Of a stretch of 64,000 bases of DNA, positions 1 to 8,693 are shown piece after piece; within the stretch, counting starts at the first letter, position 1; every line of letters starts with the position of its first letter. Position numbers and translations under genes: made by a program. Source of the stretch: Deltaproteobacteria bacterium (GTDB lineage: Bacteria; Lernaellota; Lernaellaia; JACKCT01); NCBI GenBank assembly GCA_027493875.1, contig JAOSJX010000025.1, positions 62,001 through 126,000 of the forward strand, in the 5' to 3' direction. The notes beneath the pieces were generated by a model. That model saw only the letters and a program-made list of their open reading frames with translations, was not told where the DNA came from and made no database searches.

Positions 1-769
1 GGCGGCCGGCAGGCTGTTTATCAAGGTCCGCGGTTGGAAGCCTTGAAGAAGGCGGTTTGCGAAAACCCGGACGCCACGCTCGAAGAACTGCTGGCAGCCA
101 CGGGCGGCCACGGCAGCATCATGGCCGTTCATCGGGCGCTGGGCCGTTTGGGCTGCCGCCGAAAAAAAGTCACTCCGCGCCCGTGAGCAGGACCGTCCCG
201 ACGTCCAAGCCCGGCGGAAGGCTTGGCGCCAAGAAACGGACGGGATCGACTCGTCGCACCTGATTTTTCTGGACGAGAGCGGCGCCAAGACCAACATGAC
301 CCGGCTTTACGGGCGCGCCTTCGACGGAGGGCGCGTGGTGGATGCGTCGCCGCACGGGCATTGGAACACGACCACCATGATCTCGGCGCTGTGGTTCAAC
401 GGACAAACGGTCGATTGGGTCATCGACGGGGCCACCGACGGCGCCGCATTCGAGACGTACATCGAGCATGTCCTGGCACCGAGGCTGCGGGCGGGCGACG
501 TGGTGGTGATGGACAACCTCGCGCCACACAAGAGCCCGGCGGTGACGCACCTCATCGAGGCGGTCGGAGCGCAGGTGCGTTACCTGCCGCCGTACAGTCC
601 CGATCTCAATCCCATCGAGAAGATGTGGTCCAAGATCAAAGCATATCTCCGCAAGGTCAAAGCCCGAACCCTCGACGCACTTTTCCGCGCCATCGGCGAA
701 GCTCTCCGCACCGTCACCGCCGACGACGCTTTCGGGTGGTTCAAATCATGTGGCTACATGCAACCGTGA
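1..769 (+). mobile_element. IS630-family transposase, 5' end outside window, two overlapping frames (frame 1 to about 186, then frame 2 to 769)
   Basis: C-terminal part has DDE endonuclease features ([30 protein letters not shown]). Frame 1 upstream ([31 protein letters not shown]...RRKK) is the HTH part. The frames join near an A7 run at 162-168. Confidence 0.85.
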
Positions 770-819
770 AGTGCTCTAGGTTTTTCGCCCAACGGAAAAC
801 GAACAGCGAGATCGCTCAC

Positions 820-856
820 AATAAATAGGTATGCTGTCCCCCTATTTATTTTTTAA
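820..856. terminator. Bidirectional hairpin between IS630 and the convergent phosphatase gene
   Basis: AATAAATAGG-n11-CCTATTTATT perfect 10-bp inverted repeat followed by a T run. Confidence 0.6.
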
Positions 857-861
857 TCGCT

Positions 862-2514
862 CTAGACGAGATAGCCGAGTCCTTCGAGGCGTTCGAGGAC
901 GCGCGTCATGTCCGGCGACGCGGCGGCGGGATCGAAGGGCGTGCGGGCGGCGGCGGCCGGGCCGGGGATGACGGGACGCGTTTTGAGAAAGTCGTCGTGC
1001 AATAAATTTTCGGCGACGCCGCCGTCGAGGTTCGCGGGCACCGGGGCGCCGAGCAGATGCAGCGCCGTGGCGGCGATTTGCGTGATGGATGAGTCCTTCG
1101 CTTCGCCGCGCCGCGCGGCGGGGCCGCGCAGTCCGACGATCCCGTGCAGGCGGTGATTGCCCGTGTGCCCGACGACGACGGGGCCGACGACGTCGCCCGA
1201 AAAAAATTCCGTCGCGCCGCGCGTCATATAGGCGTAGTCGCGGAAGGCGACAATGATGTCCGGCGCTCGTTCCAGCGCGCGGCCCCAATAGAGATCCTCG
1301 CGCCGCGCGGCCATGGTCACGAGCGGCTCGCCGTCCTCGGGATGGCGCAGTTCCGATAACCGCCCGAGCAAGTCGTCGCGCACCTCTTCGTACTCGCGGC
1401 CGGGGTCGACGGCGCCGTGCGGTTCGCGTCCGCGCAAATTGATCCACAGGTTTCCGAACAAGCCGGACGCGTAGGCGCGCGTGCGCGTCCAATCCACGGT
1501 GTCCCAGGTTTTGTAGCGCGGGTCGATACGGCCGGCGCGGATGTCATCGTCGTTCGGCAGCGGCGTGGGGTCGCCGCGGTGGAGTTTCCGGTGCCACGCG
1601 TGACGCGGATCGTCGCCCTCCGGCAACGGCGGCGGCTGAAACGCGCGCACTTTTTGCGGATCGAACGAAAGAAATCCGTTGTCGACGAGCCACGCGTTCA
1701 GGTACACGTCGCCCTGCAGATCGCCGAAGCCGTGGTCGGAAACCAGCAACAGATGATCCTCCGGGCGCAATCGTTCCATGTAGTCGCCGAGGCAACCGTC
1801 GAGGCGGCGCGCAATGTCGAAGATGGCCTCGCCGTGGTCGGTATGCGTTCCGGGGTTGGCGCGATGGTCGGCGGTGAGTTCGTGCCAGAAGGCGTGCTGC
1901 ACGCGGTCGAGCGCGACGTACACGGCGAAAAAGAGATCGACGGGGCGGTGGTCGAACAGGCGCAGGTACGCGGCGTGCCGCGCTTCAAGCATGGAACGGA
2001 CGTCGGCGACGAAGCGGTCCTTATCGTCGTACCAGTGCACCATCGTGTCGATGACGTAACCGTCCAGGGCGTGCGCGAGATCCGGCGGGTAGAAAGCGCC
2101 GGGCGTATCGAGCGCCGGCGTGTGCATGCCGCCCACGGCGTAGCCGCGCACGGGGTCCACGGGAAACGACAGCGGAATGTTGAGCGCGGCGCAGGTCAGC
2201 GGTTCGGGGAGCATTTCGAACATCGTCGGCGCGAGGCGGTCGCGGCTCGTGGCGAGGCGGATGGCGTACGATCCGTCTTCGCGCATCCCGAAATCGAAAA
2301 TACCATGGCGGCCGGGGTTGACGCCGGTGGTCATGCTCGTCCACGCCTGCGGCGTGAGCGGATGCGTGGTGGATTCGAGGCGGCCGAACGCGCCTTCGCG
2401 CATGAGGCGCGCGATGTTGGGCAGATAGCCCGCGCGGGCCCAGGGAAAGATCAGATCCGGATCGGCTCCGTCCATTCCGAACACGACGACACGCGGCACG
2501 GATTCCCCTTTCAC
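862..2514 (-). CDS. Alkaline phosphatase superfamily / type I phosphodiesterase-nucleotide pyrophosphatase family protein
   Basis: 550 aa; VVVFGMDGADPDLIFPWARAGYLPNIARLMREGAFG...TPQAWTSMTTGVNPGRHGIFDF, LLVSDHGFGD. Confidence 0.85.
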   Translation of the reverse strand: MKGESVPRVVVFGMDGADPDLIFPWARAGYLPNIARLMREGAFGRLESTTHPLTPQAWTSMTTGVNPGRHGIFDFGMREDGSYAIRLATSRDRLAPTMFEMLPEPLTCAALNIPLSFPVDPVRGYAVGGMHTPALDTPGAFYPPDLAHALDGYVIDTMVHWYDDKDRFVADVRSMLEARHAAYLRLFDHRPVDLFFAVYVALDRVQHAFWHELTADHRANPGTHTDHGEAIFDIARRLDGCLGDYMERLRPEDHLLLVSDHGFGDLQGDVYLNAWLVDNGFLSFDPQKVRAFQPPPLPEGDDPRHAWHRKLHRGDPTPLPNDDDIRAGRIDPRYKTWDTVDWTRTRAYASGLFGNLWINLRGREPHGAVDPGREYEEVRDDLLGRLSELRHPEDGEPLVTMAARREDLYWGRALERAPDIIVAFRDYAYMTRGATEFFSGDVVGPVVVGHTGNHRLHGIVGLRGPAARRGEAKDSSITQIAATALHLLGAPVPANLDGGVAENLLHDDFLKTRPVIPGPAAAARTPFDPAAASPDMTRVLERLEGLGYLV

Positions 2515-3476
2515 GAATTCGGTTCCGCCCCGGAGTTTCCCGGCTTCGGTGAGGCAACGTCAAGATCGGGCAACAGACTGTCCGCGACGAGGCGCGCGAC
2601 GATCGCGTACCCCTCGGCGTTGGGGTGCCAACCGTCTTCGGAGACAAAGGTGTCGAGCGCGTTGCGCGACATGCCCAGCTTCCAGGCGTCGATGAGCGGC
2701 GCGTTGGATTCGGCGGCAGCCTCGGTGATCCCCCATGCTCACGGGGTGACGGCAATCGTGATAGCGCAGCAGATATGGGCGAACGTTGCGTTCGCGCGCC
2801 AGCGCGACGACGGCTTTGAGGTTGGCCTTCAACACGTCGGCGTAACGGCGACCGTTTTTGAGGTAGCTTTCGACGGAACGATCGCTGTCCCACGCCTCCC
2901 GGGGTTCGGCGAAAAAACGGCCGGCGCGGATCGGACCGCGGCCGAGCGCGATCTTTACGAAGCGGTAAACGCGCAGCCCGGAAACGGCGCGGTCGAGTCC
3001 TTCCAACGGGTCTTCGCCCGCCAGCGATGCCAGCCAGTGATGATTCCACTGATCGTTGACGCCCGCGGCGAGGACCAGCACGTCGGGGGGATTTTCGGGC
3101 TGTTCAATTCTTTGCGCACAACCCAAAGGATCTCCGCGCTGTTCTTCCCCGGCAGGCCGAGATTGACGACTTCCGCGCGGCCGTCGCGGAGTCGATCGTT
3201 CAGGATCCGTTCCAACCGGTCGGGATAGCTTTCCCCGGTCGGGGCACCGATCCCGAACGTGAACGAATCGCCGACGCACAGCACCTTCAGCGCGTCACGG
3301 CGCGAAAACGCGCCGGTGGACGAAGCCATCTGCCGCACGTAGACGGCGGCGCCGGCGCGGAGAAACACTTCAAGCCAAACGAGCGCCACGACAATGCCGA
3401 AGGCGAGCGCGGCGCCCGCGGCGGCCGGACGCTCCGTCACCACCCGAACAATCCGAATTCGCGAGAGGGCGGACAT
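2511..3476 (-). CDS. SGNH/GDSL hydrolase with N-terminal TM segment (apparent frameshifts)
   Basis: LKVLCVGDSFTFGIGAPTGESYPDRLE (block I), AAGVNDQWN, and D-G-W-H-P-N in another frame. The reading is split over three frames. Its stop overlaps the GTG start of the downstream gene. Confidence 0.75.
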
Positions 3477-3485
3477 CTTGAAATC

Positions 3486-4462
3486 CTACTGAGGGGCGGT
3501 GTTCGTTCCGGCCGGCTTCGACGCCCGGCGCTGTTGGTCCTGGAGGAGAACCGCCCCGATTCGCTCGCCGAGGACGCGATTCCCCGCGGCGTTGGGATGC
3601 CATCCGTCCTCGCCGATCAGGGCGTCGAACTGATCTCGCGGGCCGCCGAAGTCGATCAGGTTGAGCATCGGCGCGCCGGTCCCGGCGGCGGCTTCGCGAT
3701 AGGCGATCTGAATATTCTCGTGGCACGCGTGATAATGGACGAGATAGGGCCGCACGCCGCGATCGCGGGCGATCCTGACCATGGCGACAAGATTGCGCCG
3801 CAATATGTCCTGGTAGGCCCGCGCGTTGGTTTCGTAGTCGCTCCACAGGGCCGGCCAATCCAGGCTTTCCTCTTTGGGCGGCGCGGCGAAAACCGCCCCG
3901 CGCGCACCGGCCCCTGCCCGAAAGCGATCTTGGCGAACCGCAGCGCGCGCAAGCCGGCCACACGGTCCACCTTCGCCGGAAAGCCTTCGTCCGGAATTTT
4001 CTCGGCCCAGTGGCGGTTCCACGTGTCGTTGACCCCGGCGGCGATGAGGACCAGATCGGGCTTGATCCGGTCGCGGTTCAGGGCGCGTTCGAGCATCCAG
4101 AGAATCTCGGCGCTGTTGCGCGAGGGGAGGCCGCGGTTCACGACTTCCACGGCGCGCGGGCGAAGACGGTCCGCGAGAAAATTCTGGAGGTAGACCGGAT
4201 AGGTTTCGTCCTCCTCGACACCGAGGCCGAACGTAAACGAGTCGCCGACGCACAGGATTTTCAGGGCATCGGCGCGCGTGAACTGTTGGGCGGGATGCGC
4301 CATGCGGCGCATGTGCGCCCAGGCGACCGTGCGGAGCGCGGCCTCCATCATCGCCAAGCCGACGATCGTCCCGAGAAGAACCGCGCCGAGGCCGGCCGAG
4401 GGACGGCGCCGGATGACGCCTAAAAATCGGCCGAGCCGGTATTCTTTGAGAAAGCGGACCAC
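3486..4462 (-). CDS. SGNH/GDSL hydrolase, paralogue of the neighbouring gene (apparent frameshift)
   Basis: ILCVGDSFTFGLGVEEDETYPVYLQNFL, IAAGVNDTWNRHW, then EDGWHPNAAGNRVLGERI in the other frame. Confidence 0.75.
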
Positions 4463-4493
4463 ACGTTATTTTAGTTGGTAACGGGGTGATCCG

Positions 4494-6068
4494 TCACGCG
4501 CCGCCGGCGGCCGCGACGGGCCACGCCGGGGCGCCGCGATAGAAGCGGATCATCCCGGAATCGCGCAGCGCGGCGAAGGTCCGCCGGTTGATGTCGTGAT
4601 TGTCGCAACGCAGGCAGCGGTACGTGAAAAGCGGCCGGCCGTCGCGCATCGGGAGGTCTTTGTTTTGGTCGAGTTCGAGCGCCGCGAGGCGGTAACGCTG
4701 ATATTCCTCGCCGTGCCAGAGTTCGCCGATACTTCCCTCGGAGAGATTGCCGAGCGGCTTCACAACGCAGCAAAGTGAAAGGTCGCCGTTGGCTTTGGCG
4801 AGGCCGAGCGCCCAGCCGATGGGGCAGCCGTCCTCGAGGAATTCGTCGGGCGTCCAGTTGTCGGGCGTTTCCTCCGCGGTGGCGACCATGGCCTCGAACG
4901 GCGGCCACAGTTCGATGCCGTTCTCGGCGCATATTTCCTTGCAGCGCGGGAGGTCGCGCATCATGCGTTCGCGGTCGTCGGGACGCAGCGCCATGGGAAA
5001 GTTGTGCTCGTCCACGCGGATGAGCTGCGGGCGGAGGCTGTCGAACCCGAGCCACGCCGCCTGCTCGGCCATGGGGACGAGTTCGTGCGCGTTGGCGCGC
5101 GTCATGACGTGCACGGCCAGCGTGCGCGGAAATGTCGAGCCGCGCTCGCGCCGGTATTCATGCAGATAACGCAGGTTGTTCATGAGCAGGTCGTACTCGG
5201 CCGGCTTCTGTTTCGGGTGCAGCTTGAGAAATACGTCGGCCGTCGCGCCCGAGACGGTGCAGAACATTTCGTCGCAGCCGGCGTCCACCACGCGGCGCGC
5301 GATATCCGGCTTGAGCAGCAGACCATTGGTGAAAAAGTTGACGCGCAGGCCCTTCGCTTTGGCGTATTCGATCATCTCGATGAAGTTCGGGTGTACGGTC
5401 GGCTCGCCGTTGGCAAGAATCGTGACGCCGTCGGTGCCCATGCGCGCGAGATCGTCCACCTGGCGTTTGTAGACGTCGAAGGGCAGGCGTCCTTTGAGAA
5501 ACTCGGCGCCGGGGCGGCGGCCCTTCGCGTGGATGTTGCAGTAGATGCAATCCTCGTTGCAGCGGTTTTCCACCTCGAAGACGAACCAGTGCGGGCCGAC
5601 GAGCGACTGGCGCGTGACGACGCCGAGCAAGCGGAGGACTTCCGCTTCGGTCATGCGTGGCACGAGGGACGCCGCGTGGTCGAGAATGGCGGGCAGTTCG
5701 GCGTCGAGCAACTCCACGCCGACGCCGATTTTGTCGAGCGCGCGGCCGAGCGTTTCGAGGTGCATTTGGAAGCGTTTCGGGAGCGTGGTGACGGGGGAGG
5801 GGTCCAGCGGCGGGACGTTCGCGCGGCACCCGGCCATCACGGCGGCATAGGATGCGATCGGGCCGAGGGCAAAGCAGTTTTCGCGCGTCACACCCACGGC
5901 GAACCGGCGCCCGCCGCGCAGCGCCTGTTCCAACTCCGCGTAGGACCCGGCGCGCCGGGCGATGCGGTCGTGCATCATCGCGCCGTTGCCGTAGAGGTAA
6001 ACGATGTCCTTTTCCAAAACGCGCATCCGAACAAGCCTACCACCCCGCGCCCCGCGCGGAAACAGCAT
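4494..6068 (-). CDS. Radical SAM protein with SPASM-like C-terminus
   Basis: ENRCNEDCIYCNIHAKGRR (CxxxCxxC), GEPTVHPNFIEMIEYAKAKGLRVNFFTNG, C-terminal Cys-rich GDLSLCCVVKPLGNLSEGSIGELWHGEEYQRYR and YRCLRCDNH. Confidence 0.85.
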   Translation of the reverse strand: MLFPRGARGGRLVRMRVLEKDIVYLYGNGAMMHDRIARRAGSYAELEQALRGGRRFAVGVTRENCFALGPIASYAAVMAGCRANVPPLDPSPVTTLPKRFQMHLETLGRALDKIGVGVELLDAELPAILDHAASLVPRMTEAEVLRLLGVVTRQSLVGPHWFVFEVENRCNEDCIYCNIHAKGRRPGAEFLKGRLPFDVYKRQVDDLARMGTDGVTILANGEPTVHPNFIEMIEYAKAKGLRVNFFTNGLLLKPDIARRVVDAGCDEMFCTVSGATADVFLKLHPKQKPAEYDLLMNNLRYLHEYRRERGSTFPRTLAVHVMTRANAHELVPMAEQAAWLGFDSLRPQLIRVDEHNFPMALRPDDRERMMRDLPRCKEICAENGIELWPPFEAMVATAEETPDNWTPDEFLEDGCPIGWALGLAKANGDLSLCCVVKPLGNLSEGSIGELWHGEEYQRYRLAALELDQNKDLPMRDGRPLFTYRCLRCDNHDINRRTFAALRDSGMIRFYRGAPAWPVAAAGGA

Positions 6069-6162
6069 TTCCCTATTGTGTGGAGGGACTTACGTGAGTG
6101 GTAAAAGGAACCAATGGGTGGCGGATGACGCGCGCCCCATCAATGCGCTATCGTTTGCGACA

Positions 6163-6399
6163 ATGAAAACCATCAGTGTCACAGGGCTTAGGGCCGATTG
6201 GTCGAATATTCTCGACGAAGTCCAACGGGGGGAACGTTTTACCGTGACGCGGCGCGGAGTACCCATCGCTATTCTTGCTCCTCCGCACGAGGCCGGGAGC
6301 CGGGTCGGCCAAACAATTGAGTTGATGCTCGGCGAGCGGAAAAACCGCCGGCTCGGTGGGATTTCGATTAGAAGATTGGTCGAGGCAGGGCGACGATAG
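6163..6399 (+). CDS. Phd/YefM-family type II antitoxin, apparently solitary
   Basis: MKTISVTGLRADWSNILDEVQRGERFTVTRRGVPIAILAPP is typical Phd/YefM. No toxin ORF is adjacent. Confidence 0.75.
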   Translation: MKTISVTGLRADWSNILDEVQRGERFTVTRRGVPIAILAPPHEAGSRVGQTIELMLGERKNRRLGGISIRRLVEAGRR

Positions 6400-6414
6400 A
6401 GGTTAAACGACGGA

Positions 6415-7143
6415 TCATACCAACGCCGGTTGCAGCGCGACCGTGGGCATCTCGTCCCACGTTCGGCCTTCCAACGTTCGGCCGGTTTTCTTCTTGTTGA
6501 CGCCGCCCCACTGCTTGAAGAAGAACGCCACGCCGGCGTCGCGGCATTGATCGCGGATTTCCGTAACCCATCCCTCATCCATGGGCCGGGCCTTGGGTCC
6601 TGATTCTCCGCCGACGATAACCCAGTCGATGCCGTTGAGCTTGAGATTCGGCAGCGGGCCGATCAGCGGTTCCAGGGACAGAAATTTCACGTGCGCGTTC
6701 GTGGCGCGAAGGTCGTCAATCCGGTGGACGTACTTTTCCGATTCGACGCTGACGCCCATCCAGATATTCGGCTGCCAATCCAGCGTTGGGCTCAGAGACG
6801 CAAGGCGGTCGGATCGTTTCGTCAGCACCTGAAAAACATGCCAATGGGCCCGGCTCATGACGTTGAAGACCTGCGCCACGTACTCCGCGGGAATGTTTTT
6901 GTGAAAAAGATCGCTCATCGAATTGACGAAAATAACCTGCGGCTTTTTCCAGCCGAGCGGGAGTTCGAGCATCTGCGGCTGAAGCGTCAACCGAAAACCG
7001 CGCGCGTAGTTCGGCTGCCCCATCGCTTTCAGCCGCTTCGCCATCCGCTCGGCGTAGCAATGCTTGCAGCCCGGGCTGATCTTCGTGCACCCCGTCACCG
7101 GATTCCACGTCGATTCCGTCCATTCGATCGCCGATTTAGCCAC
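6415..7143 (-). CDS. Phage Gp37/Gp68 family (DUF5131-like) three-Cys-motif protein
   Basis: [33 protein letters not shown]...[10 protein letters not shown]...[15 protein letters not shown]...FFFKQWGG. Confidence 0.9.
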   Translation of the reverse strand: MAKSAIEWTESTWNPVTGCTKISPGCKHCYAERMAKRLKAMGQPNYARGFRLTLQPQMLELPLGWKKPQVIFVNSMSDLFHKNIPAEYVAQVFNVMSRAHWHVFQVLTKRSDRLASLSPTLDWQPNIWMGVSVESEKYVHRIDDLRATNAHVKFLSLEPLIGPLPNLKLNGIDWVIVGGESGPKARPMDEGWVTEIRDQCRDAGVAFFFKQWGGVNKKKTGRTLEGRTWDEMPTVALQPALV

Positions 7144-7255
7144 TTACCGAATCCTTCACACGGTGGTTTTCAAACGAGTTCTCAGCGACTTTAGCACTTA
7201 TCTTATTGTGCGGTGTAAGTAGCCGCTAGTAAAGGAGGCCAACTGCCTCACTATC

Positions 7256-8377
7256 CTATATTGGTTTATCGGGAAACGTTGCTCTGACGTGATCAGCAAA
7301 GGTGTTTTTCCTTCTCTTGTCTGCGGGCGGGTCTGTAAGGATCTTCTTCTTTGCTTCAAGGACCTTTAGAATTTCTTTGTAATTAGTTTTGATGAAGCGC
7401 CTACCCACGTTGTGCTCCATATAGATTTCTTCCATGGTCATAGCGCGCCCCGCAAAGTCAGACAATAACATTTTCCCGAGTTGGTCTAACGGTCGGGTTA
7501 ATTCGAATAAGAAAGGCTGTCGCTGAGTTGCGGGATTGTATTCAAAAGAAGCCACTCCTTGGGGGGCGTCGGTGCTTTCTTTAGCCATGATCCCTTTCAT
7601 AATCTCGTATCCACGAAAATGTTTGCTGACGAAGATCAGATGATGACTGGTGCGCTCGCCGTTTTCCCTTTTAAAACAGAACGGAAGCACATAAGCACCA
7701 CCCATTTCCCTAAGCGCTTGGGCAATTTCCTCAACAATCGCCATCTCTCTCTCTGCGGGTGGAAGATCTTCGAGCTTTTCTCGTAGCTGGTCGGCTCTAG
7801 ACTTCCCAAAGAGAGCGTTCATGTGTTCCCTAACTAATTCGTTGCCGAGTCCCATATTAATACGATTATAATTGAAAAAGAAAATGCAATCACAGCCCCA
7901 GTCTTTTAGTACAGAATTTACTAAGCGGAGAGAAAGGCCTTTGTACCCCCACGGGTCTACGAAAAATAGCGTCGGCACTAAATGCATTTCTTCGAACATC
8001 TTGACGATTTCTGATCCGACTTCCTCATTAAAGATATTCGGTCTATGTTTCATTTTTTCGATACCTGGGATGGCGTTAATCGCTTTGTCGAGTGAGCCGG
8101 TGTGGTCCGAGTCTTTATCATTGAGTAAGCAGACGAGCATTTCGCACATGTCAGGATCGTCGAGAGCTTGCTCAATGATTTTGACGGGCGTGGATTTCGT
8201 CCCATCTTCATAACGTCCCGGTCCAGCAAACAAATCAATGTAAGCAATTCTACCTGGTTTAATTTTTGCGCTTGGTATTATTACCTTGGCCCATGCCCAA
8301 AAATATTTCGCTACAATTGTGGCCTTTACCCTCGACTGCTCCGCGGGCATACCAAAAAAACTATCATTGACGGGCAA
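7256..8377 (-). CDS. tcmP: Three-Cys-motif partner protein TcmP
   Basis: N-terminal KATIVAKYFWAWAKVI...RIAYIDLFAGPGRYEDGTKSTPVKII, TLFFVDPWGYKGLSLRLVNSVL, FFFNYNRINMG. Lies next to the Gp37/Gp68 gene; AT-rich compared with its surroundings. Confidence 0.85.
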   Translation of the reverse strand: MPVNDSFFGMPAEQSRVKATIVAKYFWAWAKVIIPSAKIKPGRIAYIDLFAGPGRYEDGTKSTPVKIIEQALDDPDMCEMLVCLLNDKDSDHTGSLDKAINAIPGIEKMKHRPNIFNEEVGSEIVKMFEEMHLVPTLFFVDPWGYKGLSLRLVNSVLKDWGCDCIFFFNYNRINMGLGNELVREHMNALFGKSRADQLREKLEDLPPAEREMAIVEEIAQALREMGGAYVLPFCFKRENGERTSHHLIFVSKHFRGYEIMKGIMAKESTDAPQGVASFEYNPATQRQPFLFELTRPLDQLGKMLLSDFAGRAMTMEEIYMEHNVGRRFIKTNYKEILKVLEAKKKILTDPPADKRRKNTFADHVRATFPDKPI

Positions 8378-8693
8378 GCCTCATTCTCCTTCTTCGAGTG
8401 TCGAAATTCCGCTCACTCACCTCAGTTTGACCAATTTATTATCGCGTTATTTTATTAAAAGCCATATTGCGGATTTGCCAAACAAAAGAAGACATGAAGG
8501 GTGTTTTAAATCATGGCGTGACTGCAGATCTTAAAGGTTTTGTTGCTTTTTTGGAGCAACGGAGGGGCGGATCTAATTTTTGGTATTTCCACGGGGCGTC
8601 ACGCAACTAAATTTACATTGCGACTAGGAAGCGGCCGCCAACTCCACAATGTGCTTTGTGGAAAAGTCCCAAAAGAGGGTAAGGGACGGAGCA

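Noticed and set aside
1417-3228. 603-aa plus-strand ORF opposite the phosphatase and SGNH genes
   Set aside because: Shadow ORF of a high-GC antisense frame (Arg/Val/Glu-rich); the minus strand encodes recognisable enzymes.
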